From Candidatus Gastranaerophilales bacterium (GTDB taxonomy: Bacteria; Cyanobacteriota; Vampirovibrionia; Gastranaerophilales; Gastranaerophilaceae): DNA of 58,788 nucleotides. The translations under genes were made by a program, and so were the position numbers. The notes below the pieces were generated by a model. It ran no database searches and had not been told where the DNA came from. It was given only the letters and a program-made list of their open reading frames with translations. Below, piece by piece: positions 33,032 through 42,293 of the stretch (position 1 is the first letter of the stretch; each line of letters starts with the position of its first letter). The stretch is taken from positions 1 through 58,788 of the forward strand of contig CALUSL010000012.1 in NCBI GenBank assembly GCA_944323425.1, in the 5' to 3' direction.

Positions 33032-33334
33032 ATGACACATAAGATTTATTTAGAAGATTTATTTAAAGAAAAAAACGCGCTGAGAAAGATTACAATAGAC
33101 ACTAACGAAGAATTAGAGCTGGATTTTTCAAATATAAAGGAATTAAGACTGCCTGAAATACAAAAACTTCTGGCTTTGCATAAACTGGCAATATTTAACG
33201 AGTTACATCTTCAGGTAGCGCATATCGCACCATCTATACAACTTCTGCTGGAACAGACAGGTTTGTATAAAACACTTAATACAATGAATCTTTCCTGCAG
33301 CAGAAATATTAAAAAGAGGATGGTACCGGACTAA
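33032..33334 (+). CDS. STAS-like domain protein
   Basis: The 100-residue protein has the strand/helix order of a STAS (anti-sigma-factor antagonist) domain: an acidic strand (ELELDFSNIKELRLPEIQKLL), a helix, a strand (NELHLQVAHIAPSIQLLLEQTGLYKTL) and a final helix. The usual phospho-serine position is not clear. The stop overlaps the rsmI start by one base (TAATG), so it is coupled to rsmI. The frame could start at a TTG at 33017, but the ATG at 33032 is more likely. The family assignment is tentative. Confidence 0.6.
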   Translation: MTHKIYLEDLFKEKNALRKITIDTNEELELDFSNIKELRLPEIQKLLALHKLAIFNELHLQVAHIAPSIQLLLEQTGLYKTLNTMNLSCSRNIKKRMVPD

Positions 33335-34155
33335 TGGGCGAATTATATATAGTAGCCACTCCTATTGGGAACAAGGACGATATCAGCATCAGAGCGCTAG
33401 AAATATTGAAAGCTGCGGATATTGTAGCCTGTGAAGATTCGCGTGTCAGCAAAAAACTTTTAGAATCTTACGGAATATCTCAGAAGCTCGTCAGCTATCA
33501 TAAGTTCAATGAAAAACAGCGTTCAGTCGAATTACTTCAGGCTCTGGATGCGGGAAAGAGTGTTGCTCTGATATCCGATGCAGGAATGCCATGTATTTCC
33601 GACCCTGGAAGAATACTTGTGCAAGAAGTAAGAGAAGAACTGCCTGACACAAAAATCTCCTGTATTCCCGGTGCCAGTTCGGTGACAACATTTTTGGCAC
33701 TTGTGCCGAGGGGCGGCGAAGAGTTTTCTTTTATCGGTTTTTTACCTCGAGTAAAAAATCAACAGCAAAAAATTCTTGAAAAATATAAATTTGTGGATAC
33801 GGTATTTTTTGAGGCGGCTAACAGGTTAATTGAAACTTTAGAAAACATAAAAGAATTCAGGGGAGCGGATTCTAAAATAGCAATAGGCAGAGAATTAACA
33901 AAGTTATATGAAGAAGTACAAACCGGAACGCCTGATGAAATCATTAGTTATTACCGGAATCATACATTAAAAGGCGAAATTGTCGGCATGATTTATGCGG
34001 AACCAGAAAGCAATACAGACGAATCTGAAATAGTAGAAAAAGTTAAAGCCTTGCAGTCTTTAAATTATTCAGCAAAAGATATTTCTCAAATTTTGAGTAC
34101 ATTATACCCGGTCAATAAAAACAGCATTTACCGTCTGGCAGTAAAAGATAACTAA
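33334..34155 (+). CDS. rsmI: 16S rRNA (cytidine-1402-2'-O)-methyltransferase
   Basis: RsmI methylates the ribose of C1402 in the ribosomal decoding centre using SAM. The 273-residue product has the SAM-dependent tetrapyrrole-methylase fold with LYIVATPIGNKDDISIRALEIL, ACEDSR, LISDAGMPCISDPG and the loop PGASSVTTFLALVPRGGEEFSFIGFLPR. It overlaps the STAS-like gene by one base and ends four bases inside the convergent GGDEF gene. Confidence 0.97.
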   Translation: MGELYIVATPIGNKDDISIRALEILKAADIVACEDSRVSKKLLESYGISQKLVSYHKFNEKQRSVELLQALDAGKSVALISDAGMPCISDPGRILVQEVREELPDTKISCIPGASSVTTFLALVPRGGEEFSFIGFLPRVKNQQQKILEKYKFVDTVFFEAANRLIETLENIKEFRGADSKIAIGRELTKLYEEVQTGTPDEIISYYRNHTLKGEIVGMIYAEPESNTDESEIVEKVKALQSLNYSAKDISQILSTLYPVNKNSIYRLAVKDN

Positions 34156-35759
34156 TCATAAACTCCATTAGGCAACAATATGCAGCCTTCAGGAGTATAC
34201 TGACATACACAATTTTTGCCGTTGTTTTTTGCATTGTAGAGAGCAACGTCAGCAAGTTCGATAAGTGTCTGTTCATCAAGTGCGCAAGACGGATACTCTG
34301 CCATACCAATACTTACTGTCGGGCAAATAACAGCTTCTTTTACTGTAATTTTGATTTCGCTTATATTTTTTCTCAATCTTTCTGCAATAATTCTCGCATC
34401 CTGACCGTTTGTTTCAGGAAGGATTACAGTAAATTCTTCACCACCGTATCTTGACGCAATATCAATTTTTCTGACAGTTGAAGAAATACAGTTCGCAATT
34501 TCTCTCAGAACCTGGTCGCCTACCGGGTGACCGTATGTATCATTGATTGATTTGAAATTATCAATATCCATCATGAGCAGTGTTACTTCGTGGTTGTATC
34601 TGGCTGAACGTTTGAGTTCGTTTTCCAGCAGTGTATAGAAGTGTCTGTAGATGTATAATTTTGTTAAACCGTCTTTTGTCGCAAGTTCGTATAATTTTGC
34701 ATTATCTATTGCTATAGCGGCCTGATTTGCAAGAGCTTCAATAAATTCCAAATCCTGCTTATTAAATAATTTTCCATTCAGCTTGTTGGTAATGTTGATT
34801 ACCCCGATAGGCTCACCCTTTGCAATCAAAGGAACGCACAACAGAGAGGATACGTTCAGATCACTTCCGTTATCCAAAAATCTGGGGTCATTTTTACCGA
34901 GATTTGATATTATTGATTTTTTCTCAACAAAAACTGTGCCTGCAATACCTTCGCCGACTTTTATTTTTGAACATTCAACCATTCCGTTGTTGATTTCTGT
35001 TTCGAGATTTTTATCGGCAAGACCATATACAACTTTTGTCTGCAGAACGTTTTCTGTGTAGTTATACAGCATCAAAGAACCTTTTTCTGCGTCTATTGTT
35101 TCAAGAGCTTTGTTAAGTATAACTCTCAATAATCGTTTCAGGTCATCAATGAAGTTTACGGCCTGAGAAATGTTGTATAAAATGGAAATATTATGCAGAG
35201 ATTTCTGCAATTTTTTCAAATCATTTTCCTGTTCACGTCTTTTTATGTATTTTATCAAAATAGGCTGAATATAATTAAATACTTTTTCAAGATACTGGAT
35301 TTCTTCATCTGTGAATTTTTCATTATTTGCCTTAGAGCCTATTGAACAGATAAAATATGCTATTCCATCTTTCTGAAACAGTTTAAAATACGAACTTTTT
35401 AAGTTATGCAAAGAGTATTTATCCCAGAAAGATTTATATATCGGATCACCGTTGTCCGTAGAAACTTTTATAAAATCATTTTTGTTGAGAACTTCCCAGA
35501 ATCCCTCGTCTCCATTCTCAAACTGTATAATATCACGATTTTCATCATGATGGTTTGCTACCATATAGTAAACTCTATTATGATTTACAAAGAAATGTAT
35601 ATTCGTAAGTCCCAGAGTGTCTATAATAAAATCAGTAATTTTATCTACAAGATCCTCTAGTGACTCTGCCTGAGTGGCTATAATGCTCAGTTCAAAAAGA
35701 TTATTCAGGTCGTAAAAATTCTTTTGTAATGCGGTTAATTTTTCTGAAATATTTTCCAT
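34152..35759 (-). CDS. Diguanylate cyclase with two GAF-like domains
   Basis: The 535-residue protein has an N-terminal GAF-like domain (about 25-185), a second clear GAF domain (about 200-355, ending LANQAAIAIDNAKLYE) and a GGDEF domain (about 365-525). The active site reads GGEEF (439-443), an active variant. An inhibitory RxxD site (Arg430-Asp433) lies five residues before it, so product feedback is expected. It makes cyclic di-GMP, sensed by the PilZ protein and degraded by HD-GYP-type proteins; one of each lies in this window. Confidence 0.95.
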   Translation of the reverse strand: MENISEKLTALQKNFYDLNNLFELSIIATQAESLEDLVDKITDFIIDTLGLTNIHFFVNHNRVYYMVANHHDENRDIIQFENGDEGFWEVLNKNDFIKVSTDNGDPIYKSFWDKYSLHNLKSSYFKLFQKDGIAYFICSIGSKANNEKFTDEEIQYLEKVFNYIQPILIKYIKRREQENDLKKLQKSLHNISILYNISQAVNFIDDLKRLLRVILNKALETIDAEKGSLMLYNYTENVLQTKVVYGLADKNLETEINNGMVECSKIKVGEGIAGTVFVEKKSIISNLGKNDPRFLDNGSDLNVSSLLCVPLIAKGEPIGVINITNKLNGKLFNKQDLEFIEALANQAAIAIDNAKLYELATKDGLTKLYIYRHFYTLLENELKRSARYNHEVTLLMMDIDNFKSINDTYGHPVGDQVLREIANCISSTVRKIDIASRYGGEEFTVILPETNGQDARIIAERLRKNISEIKITVKEAVICPTVSIGMAEYPSCALDEQTLIELADVALYNAKNNGKNCVCQYTPEGCILLPNGVYD

Positions 35760-35806
35760 GGTACCTATTTTAGACTAAGTCCGACAATAATTCAAATATT
35801 AATATT

Positions 35807-36922
35807 CTATCTCTCACATTTTGGATATAATTCAAACAATATATCCGGCTTCAACAATTCTACACGTTTCACATCAAATTCACATGCATCATTTATATTA
35901 TTTACATCAAAACCGGAAAGCCATTGTTTCGCATTTATGTCACCTGTCGCTTTGGGGGCAACATACAAATATATTTTATCAACAAGTTTATCCTTCATAA
36001 ACTGACCGCAAAGTTCACCTCCGGCTTCAATTATAATACTGTATATGCCTTTTTCGAATAATTTTTGGGTTAAATAGGGCAGGTAAATTTTTCCTGAATG
36101 TAACGGACAAAAAATAAACTCTACATTTTTAGGATATTTCTCAAGTAACGTTCTGTCCGTATTTTCACCAACAGCAATAAAGACACGTACCCCGTCATCA
36201 TTGTAGATTTTTGCATCTTCCGGCGTTTTAAGTTCCGAGTCAATAACTATTCTTGCAGGGCTGCGGCCGTTTTTTAGTCTTACGGTCAAAGAGGGATTAT
36301 CAACTAAAACAGTGTTAGAACCTGTAAGAATAGCATCATATTTGTTTCTCAACCTTTGTACTGAATTACGGGCTTTTTCTGCCGTTATCCATTTTGAAGA
36401 GCCGGTTTTTGTCGCAATTTTTCCATCCAGTGTAATAGCTGATTTTATGGCAATGAATGGTCGATTAGTTTTTTTATTCTTAAAAAATATTTCATTCAGT
36501 TCCCGGCATTTTTCTTCGAGAACCCCGGATATTACTGTCAATCCGGCATCCTGAAGTTTTTTTAAACCATTGCCTGAAACTATGGGGTTCGGGTCTAAAA
36601 TTCCTGCTACTACTGTTTTTAGCCCCTTTTTAATTATTAAATCTGCACAGGGTGGTGTTTTTCCGTAGTGAGAACATGGCTCCAGGCTCACTATAATAGT
36701 TCCGCCTTTTGCTTTTTCTCCTGCCATATTAAGCGCATTTACCTCTGCGTGAGCTTCACCGTAATGTTCATGCCTACCCCAACCGCAAATTTCTCCGTTT
36801 TTATCAAGAACTACAGCGCCAACAAGGGGATTAGGCGAAACAAAACCTTCTGATTTTTTTGCCAGAGAAATACATTTTTTCATATATTTCTCATATGTTT
36901 TTATGTCCTTTTTTTTGTTCAT
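35807..36922 (-). CDS. ribD: Riboflavin biosynthesis deaminase/reductase RibD
   Basis: Bifunctional enzyme of the riboflavin pathway: deamination, then reduction, of the pyrimidine intermediate. The 371-residue product has the deaminase domain (residues 8-150) with zinc motif HAE and PCSHYGKTPPC, and the reductase domain (about 155-371, SAITLDGKIA, SSKWIT). Its start overlaps the stop of the upstream 36919-37530 gene by four bases (ATGA). Confidence 0.96.
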   Translation of the reverse strand: MNKKKDIKTYEKYMKKCISLAKKSEGFVSPNPLVGAVVLDKNGEICGWGRHEHYGEAHAEVNALNMAGEKAKGGTIIVSLEPCSHYGKTPPCADLIIKKGLKTVVAGILDPNPIVSGNGLKKLQDAGLTVISGVLEEKCRELNEIFFKNKKTNRPFIAIKSAITLDGKIATKTGSSKWITAEKARNSVQRLRNKYDAILTGSNTVLVDNPSLTVRLKNGRSPARIVIDSELKTPEDAKIYNDDGVRVFIAVGENTDRTLLEKYPKNVEFIFCPLHSGKIYLPYLTQKLFEKGIYSIIIEAGGELCGQFMKDKLVDKIYLYVAPKATGDINAKQWLSGFDVNNINDACEFDVKRVELLKPDILFELYPKCER

Positions 36923-37530
36923 TTTACTCTGTTAAAAAACTGTTCAGTAATAATTTGGGAATATTTATCACTGTCATTTGCTGCAAGAAGTATTTTGTTT
37001 TTCTGTTCTTTTCCGTCTTTAAATTCTGCAACAGCTATCATTCCCTGTATTTTGCTTATTGGAAGATTCACAACATCAGCTTCAAATCTTGCATATGGTA
37101 CGGTCTGTCCCATTGTTGAAAAGTTACCTTTTTTTGTGATTTCAAGATTTTCAAGTCTTATAAACTGATATGCAAACTTTTCATTAAGCTCAGAGAGCTT
37201 TTTTGAAAGCGATTCTCCGTCAAAATCTTTTTTGGTTATTAACTCTTTTTTTCCCGGATTTAGAACCACAAGTTTTTGACCGGAGGCTTTATGTTCCGCA
37301 AGAACAGCTTTGAATCCGAGAATATTTGCTGTTTTGTCTATTTCATATTCTTCGGATATATCAGTAAAATCTGCAACGTCTTTACTTTTCTCCAGTAAAG
37401 CTTCCTGTGACGGCTTTTCGAATAAAGAAGGAAGTTTGTCTTTTATAAAATCCCATCCTCCAATAGATTTAAAGCCAATGAACGCTAATACTAAGATAAT
37501 AAGTCCTATAATTTTTTTTAAACAGCCCAT
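36919..37530 (-). CDS. Single-anchor membrane protein, function unknown
   Basis: The 203-residue product has an N-terminal membrane helix (about 5-23) and a soluble, lysine- and glutamate-rich domain. A strong ribosome site (aaggagtgtc) precedes the ATG. It is coupled to ribD (four-base overlap) and follows purB by nine bases, so it belongs to a purB, unknown, ribD transcript. No family recognised. Confidence 0.7.
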   Translation of the reverse strand: MGCLKKIIGLIILVLAFIGFKSIGGWDFIKDKLPSLFEKPSQEALLEKSKDVADFTDISEEYEIDKTANILGFKAVLAEHKASGQKLVVLNPGKKELITKKDFDGESLSKKLSELNEKFAYQFIRLENLEITKKGNFSTMGQTVPYARFEADVVNLPISKIQGMIAVAEFKDGKEQKNKILLAANDSDKYSQIITEQFFNRVK

Positions 37531-37539
37531 GACACTCCT

Positions 37540-38832
37540 TTACAGCCCGAATCTTTCATAAATCTTAGAAATATTTCTCAAATAATACTCTGAATCAAAA
37601 CAATTTTCAATTTCGCTGTTACTTAGTATATTAGTGACTTCTCTATCGGAAAGAAGATTTTTTTTGAAATCTCCGTGATTATTAAAAGCATCAAGTGCAT
37701 TTCTCTGAACAAGAGTATAAGCATTTTCCCTTGATACTCCTTTACCTGTTAAAGCAAGCAGTACACGCTGTGAAAAAACTATGCCCCCATAAAGAAAAGT
37801 ATTTTTTAGCATATTTTCTTTATGTACAACAAGTCCGTCAATAAGTTTGTTAAAACGATTCAGCATATAATCTATTAGTATTGTTGTATCAGGAAAAATT
37901 ATACGTTCAACAGAACTGTGAGATATATCTCTTTCATGCCACAGAGGTATGTTGTCCAGAGCAGCAGCGGCGTTTGATTTGACTACACGGGCAAGACCTG
38001 ACAAATTTTCTGCTGATATAGGATTTTTTTTATGTGGCATTGCAGAGGAGCCCTTTTGCCCCTTTTTGAAAGACTCTTCAGCTTCAAGCACTTCTGTTCT
38101 TTGCAAATGTCGAAGTTCTACTGCGCACTGTTCAATAGCTGCACCGATAAGAGCAAGTGATTGCATATAATATGCATGTATATCTCTTGGTATGACCTGT
38201 GTAGAAATTCTTGCCGGGCTAAGACCAAGAGTGTCACAGGTTATTTTTTCTATGTCCGGTGAAATATTGCTATATGTCCCCACGGGACCTGAAATTTGTC
38301 CCACGGCCGCTTCTCTAGCAGCAATGAGAAATCTGTTTTTGCATCTCTCGAACAGGTCTACCCAGGAACACATTTTGACTCCGAATGTCATTGGTTCAGC
38401 AATTACTCCATGGGAACGTCCTATACAAACTGTATCTTTATGTTCTACAGCCTTTTGTCTTAAAGTGTTGATTACTGTATCCAGATCTTTTTCTATAATC
38501 TTTGATGCTTCCTTTATCTGCAGAGCAAAAGCCGTATCAATAACATCAGAACTTGTCATCCCCATATGAATAAATCTTGAATTCTCTCCGACATTTTCAT
38601 TTACGTTAGTCAAAAAAGCAATTACATCGTGGTTTACTTCTCTTTCTATTTCATCAATTCTTGAAACACTGAACGCAGCCTTTTCTTTTATTTCTTTTAA
38701 AGCTTCGTCGGGGATAACGCCTGTTTTATTGTATGCATCACAGACCGCAAGCTCCACCTGTAAATAATAGCTGAATTTTTGCTCAAGATTCCATATTTTT
38801 TCCATTTCCTCACGGCTGTATCTTTCAATCAT
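37540..38832 (-). CDS. purB: Adenylosuccinate lyase
   Basis: PurB cleaves SAICAR and adenylosuccinate in purine synthesis. The 430-residue product has the fumarase/aspartase fold, the signature SSAMPHKKNP and the catalytic region GMTSSDVIDTAFALQ. Length and N-terminus (MIERYSREEMEKIWN) match the family. It starts a short operon with the 36919 gene and ribD. Confidence 0.97.
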   Translation of the reverse strand: MIERYSREEMEKIWNLEQKFSYYLQVELAVCDAYNKTGVIPDEALKEIKEKAAFSVSRIDEIEREVNHDVIAFLTNVNENVGENSRFIHMGMTSSDVIDTAFALQIKEASKIIEKDLDTVINTLRQKAVEHKDTVCIGRSHGVIAEPMTFGVKMCSWVDLFERCKNRFLIAAREAAVGQISGPVGTYSNISPDIEKITCDTLGLSPARISTQVIPRDIHAYYMQSLALIGAAIEQCAVELRHLQRTEVLEAEESFKKGQKGSSAMPHKKNPISAENLSGLARVVKSNAAAALDNIPLWHERDISHSSVERIIFPDTTILIDYMLNRFNKLIDGLVVHKENMLKNTFLYGGIVFSQRVLLALTGKGVSRENAYTLVQRNALDAFNNHGDFKKNLLSDREVTNILSNSEIENCFDSEYYLRNISKIYERFGL

Positions 38833-38895
38833 AACTTTCCACCCGTCATTGATACTACTTATTTATTATCTCTAAAGTTATAAAAACTTGCAATA

Positions 38896-38936
38896 AAATA
38901 CCCGCACGTATTTACATTAAATCGGTGCAGGTATTT
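38896..38936 (-). terminator. Likely terminator of the 38967 gene
   Basis: On the minus strand aaatacctgcac ... gtgcgggtatttta forms an interrupted stem with a T-rich tail between the 38967 stop and purB. Confidence 0.6.
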
Positions 38937-38966
38937 ATTTTAAATACTAAATTTTTGATTTACAAA

Positions 38967-39272
38967 TTATAGATCATCAACACTCATATGATTAAATTGT
39001 GTATTATGACCGCCAAATTCAGGATGTTCAAATGTCGGGTCAACTGTATAGATGAACTTTTTACCTATACCTTTCCATACTGTGTCTTTTTCTTTAACAG
39101 GCTCGGGAGCGAGCTGATCTCTTGCTCGAAGCTGGATTAAATCAGAAGCTTCTGTTGAATAACCCTGATTGCGGATAAATACAGGATCAATAATGTCTGT
39201 TGAAGAAATTGCGGCATTTGCAGCCATTGGTGCTAAAACAAGTAAACCAAACAATACAAAATATTTTTTCAT
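38967..39272 (-). CDS. Small secreted protein, function unknown
   Basis: The 101-residue product has a clear signal peptide (MKKYFVLFGLLVLAPMAANA, cleavage after ANA). The mature part (about 80 residues) has no cysteine and no recognised motif. I chose the ATG at 39272 (three codons inside the open frame), because the aagaggt ribosome site is correctly spaced for it and too close for the upstream one. It is probably periplasmic. Confidence 0.72.
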   Translation of the reverse strand: MKKYFVLFGLLVLAPMAANAAISSTDIIDPVFIRNQGYSTEASDLIQLRARDQLAPEPVKEKDTVWKGIGKKFIYTVDPTFEHPEFGGHNTQFNHMSVDDL

Positions 39273-39340
39273 ACAATACATACCTCTTCTTATCTAATTA
39301 TATACTATATTATTTTCTTGATTTAGGCAAATCATATGAA

Positions 39341-40387
39341 TTAACTATTTTTTATCAAATTCATCAGTTCATCTAAAATTTTTTCCTCAGGAACTCTCTT
39401 CAAAATTTCGCCTTTTTTAAAAATATAGCCTTCTTTAATAGCACCTGCCACACCGAAATCCGCATGTTTTGCTTCTCCGGGACCATTAACAGGACATCCC
39501 ATTACTGCAACGGTTATTGGTTTATCAATATCTTTTAGTGCATTTTCTACTTTTTTAGCCAGTCCTATGAGGTCAATCTGACACCTTCCACAGGTCGGAC
39601 AGGATACAAAGTTTATACCTTTTTGTCTTAGTTCAAGTGATTTTAATATAGAAAAACCTGCGTGTACTTCTTCGATCGGATTTTCAGTAAGCGAAACTCT
39701 TATAGTGTCTCCTATTCCTTCAGAAAGAAGTGTTCCCAGTCCTACTGCAGATTTTATTAAACCGCCTTTCATTGTTCCTGCCTCTGTAACACCTAGATGA
39801 AGCGGATATTCAATTTTTTTTGATATCTCCCGATAAGCAGCGATAGTTGTCGGTACGCTGCTGGATTTCAGAGACACTTTTATCATATCAAAATTGTTAT
39901 CCTCAAGTATTTTGATATGTCGCATTGCGCTCATAACCATTTTTTCATGCAAGGGAATATCCAGAGATGCTATATCTTTTTCGAGAGAACCGGCATTTAT
40001 TCCTATTCTTATAGGAATATTATTATGTTTTGCAGAGTCAACGACTTTTTTAATATTTTCTTCCCTGCCAATATTTCCGGGGTTGAGTCTTAAAGCATCT
40101 ACACCGTTGTCGATACATTGCAGAGCAAGTCTGTAATCAAAGTGAATATCTGCAATTAACGGAATTTCTATTTTTTTCTTTATTTCTTTTATTGCGTCGG
40201 CTGCATCTTTGTTCAAAACAGCTACTCTGATTAGTTCACATCCTGCATTTTGTAATTCTTTAATCTGAGCAACTGTTTTTTCAACATCTCGTGTATCCGT
40301 ATTGCACATAGATTGTACAGAAACAGGTGCATCTCCGCCTATTTTGACATCTCCGATTTTAATTTGTTTTGATTTTCTTCTTTCCAT
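39341..40387 (-). CDS. ispG: 4-hydroxy-3-methylbut-2-en-1-yl diphosphate synthase IspG
   Basis: IspG catalyses the penultimate step of the methylerythritol phosphate isoprenoid pathway with a 4Fe-4S cluster. The 348-residue product has the TIM-barrel start (PVSVQSMCNTDTRDVE), the NPGNIG block, and the cluster cysteines CPTCGRC and MGCPVNGPGE. Twelve bases separate it from the PHP-domain gene upstream, so co-transcription is likely. Confidence 0.97.
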   Translation of the reverse strand: MERRKSKQIKIGDVKIGGDAPVSVQSMCNTDTRDVEKTVAQIKELQNAGCELIRVAVLNKDAADAIKEIKKKIEIPLIADIHFDYRLALQCIDNGVDALRLNPGNIGREENIKKVVDSAKHNNIPIRIGINAGSLEKDIASLDIPLHEKMVMSAMRHIKILEDNNFDMIKVSLKSSSVPTTIAAYREISKKIEYPLHLGVTEAGTMKGGLIKSAVGLGTLLSEGIGDTIRVSLTENPIEEVHAGFSILKSLELRQKGINFVSCPTCGRCQIDLIGLAKKVENALKDIDKPITVAVMGCPVNGPGEAKHADFGVAGAIKEGYIFKKGEILKRVPEEKILDELMNLIKNS

Positions 40388-40399
40388 ATATTACCAGCC

Positions 40400-41062
40400 T
40401 TATCTATGCATTTTGGGAGCAATCTCTGCATGAGAATCCGTGCCGCCCGTTGCTATAAGATTATATTTTTTTGCTACTTTTGCAACTGTTGATGCAAAAT
40501 GAAACTTTATTATTCCTCTATGTCTCTTATATGGATAGTAAACTTCTATTCCATCCAGACCATATTTTATAAGTGATTTTACAAACCAATCCAGACTAAA
40601 ACACCAGTAACATGCCGGATGTGCCAGAACTGCCACTCCCCCGGCTGATTTTATAGCCTTTATAACATCTTTAGGATGTCTGTGGTTGAACAATCTTACT
40701 ATATCAGCCTCTGTCCCTTTTTTATCTTTTGCGCAGTGTTTAAGAAGTTCTTTATTTGTTACATCAATGCCGTAACCAAGAATATGAACAAGAACACCCT
40801 GATACCAGCAATCAAACTCTATTGCAGGCACGACTTTAGGATTTTTTAGTATGTCTGTTTCAAGATAAGCATTGACTGTATTGTGGTCAGCTATTGCTAT
40901 ATATCTTAATCCTTTTGACTCAGCATCAGCTACAAGCTCATCCGGAGTCAGATGACCGTCTGAAAAACAAGAATGAATATGCAGGTCAACATCTTTTTCA
41001 AAATCTTCTTCAGTAAAACTCTTCAACAATCCAATTATATTTTGCTCGTTCATATCAAACAT
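40400..41062 (-). CDS. PHP-domain phosphoesterase
   Basis: The 220-residue product has the polymerase/histidinol phosphatase fold and metal-binding motifs: DLHIHSCFSDG, IADHNT, AIEFD, LAHPA and GGTDSHAE. It resembles the stand-alone PHP phosphoesterases (YciV/RNase AM-like), which act on nucleoside 3',5'-bisphosphates or oligoribonucleotide 5' ends. Substrate not determined by sequence. Upstream of ispG on the same strand. Confidence 0.88.
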   Translation of the reverse strand: MFDMNEQNIIGLLKSFTEEDFEKDVDLHIHSCFSDGHLTPDELVADAESKGLRYIAIADHNTVNAYLETDILKNPKVVPAIEFDCWYQGVLVHILGYGIDVTNKELLKHCAKDKKGTEADIVRLFNHRHPKDVIKAIKSAGGVAVLAHPACYWCFSLDWFVKSLIKYGLDGIEVYYPYKRHRGIIKFHFASTVAKVAKKYNLIATGGTDSHAEIAPKMHR

Positions 41063-41127
41063 GTTAATATAAATATACTCAGAATTAAAATAATATTTTA
41101 AACGGAATAGAGAGAATAAAAACAGAA

Positions 41128-42057
41128 ATGAAAAAGAACGAATCAGTATTTTCTAATGTAATGAAAATCTTTTTCAGCGGAATAAAAATATATTTTCTAA
41201 ACTTTAACAAATTTTTTAAATACATGGCTTTTCCTGTGCTGGGACAAATAATAGGTATAAGCATTATCTTTACGGCAGCATACTTCTTTACGCTCAAAGT
41301 AGAGACAATAACCAGACTAAGTCCTATATTTGATAATATCCTTTTTGTATTTATATTGCTGCTGGTGATTGCATTGCCCGGATTTTTTATCTTTTGTAAG
41401 GCATTCTGGGATTATTTGATTTCGATGCTTGCGCTTAATTCTATGGCGAGCAATATTATAGAGGGCGCTACACTTGATGACACAAGTATTCATGTGGATA
41501 TGGCAAGACGGCGTTCTTTTTCGTATATCCTTTTACTTCTGATTCTCAGTATAATTTATTCTATAGGCTCATTCCCCTTATTCTGGGTGATTTTTGCGAT
41601 AGCAGCAGTATATCTTTGTCTCGTTTTTCAGGTTTTTGCACTTGAAGAAGATTCTTCACCTATTGACGCTATTTCTTTGAGTATAAGTTTTGTCAAATAC
41701 AATTTCGGTCGTACCCTTTTTCTTCTTATATTGCTTTTTATCTCTACATACTGGATAATTCCTGCAATAATAAGCTGGGGATTTGAGGCAGGTAATCTGG
41801 CAGGCTTTCTGTCATATCCGGCAGAGCAGTTTATAAAACTTTTACCTTTATCTGACGTAAATAACACTCTTTCTTCATACCATATACCTTTAAAGCTGGA
41901 AAGTTATGAAATAGCTAAAAGTGTTGTTCTTTCAGTAGTTAGTTTTGCCGTTATTGGGTTTACGTTGCCGCTTAGAAGTATATGCTGCACAATATTATAC
42001 AAGCAGATTTATGCACAAAATTACGCCGGAAAAATTGCAGTTGAAGAGACAGAGTAA
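41128..42057 (+). CDS. Multi-pass membrane protein, DUF975/YciC-like
   Basis: The 309-residue product has six or more hydrophobic segments (about 30-52, 68-100, 130-150, 150-172, 195-220, 270-295). The motif LEEDSSPIDAISLSISFVKYNFGRTL matches the amphipathic signature of YciC/DUF975-type membrane proteins. The protein at 46377 has a similar layout. Function not known. A zinc-ribbon gene follows 20 bases later. Confidence 0.7.
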   Translation: MKKNESVFSNVMKIFFSGIKIYFLNFNKFFKYMAFPVLGQIIGISIIFTAAYFFTLKVETITRLSPIFDNILFVFILLLVIALPGFFIFCKAFWDYLISMLALNSMASNIIEGATLDDTSIHVDMARRRSFSYILLLLILSIIYSIGSFPLFWVIFAIAAVYLCLVFQVFALEEDSSPIDAISLSISFVKYNFGRTLFLLILLFISTYWIIPAIISWGFEAGNLAGFLSYPAEQFIKLLPLSDVNNTLSSYHIPLKLESYEIAKSVVLSVVSFAVIGFTLPLRSICCTILYKQIYAQNYAGKIAVEETE

Positions 42058-42077
42058 CAGAGGGCTGCGAATAGAAA

Positions 42078-42293
42078 ATGTTTAGATGTAAGAATTGTAA
42101 GTCTATAGATAAATTCGAATTAATGTTTGCGCCTGACTACAAAGGTGCACGCAATTACAAACAGGAATATAATGAAAATAACGATATTGTTATAACCGTA
42201 GACGGATATACATTCATTCCGGATTTGAACTTTATGAATCACCACGCTGTGTGTAGATATTGCGGACAAATATATAGCTGGGATTACGATTAA
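42078..42293 (+). CDS. Small zinc-ribbon protein, function unknown
   Basis: The 71-residue product has two CxxC knuckles (CKNC at residues 4-7 and CRYC at about 59-62), typical of a zinc ribbon. It has no other recognisable domain. It converges with the Clp_N-repeat gene, overlapping it by four bases. Confidence 0.7.
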   Translation: MFRCKNCKSIDKFELMFAPDYKGARNYKQEYNENNDIVITVDGYTFIPDLNFMNHHAVCRYCGQIYSWDYD

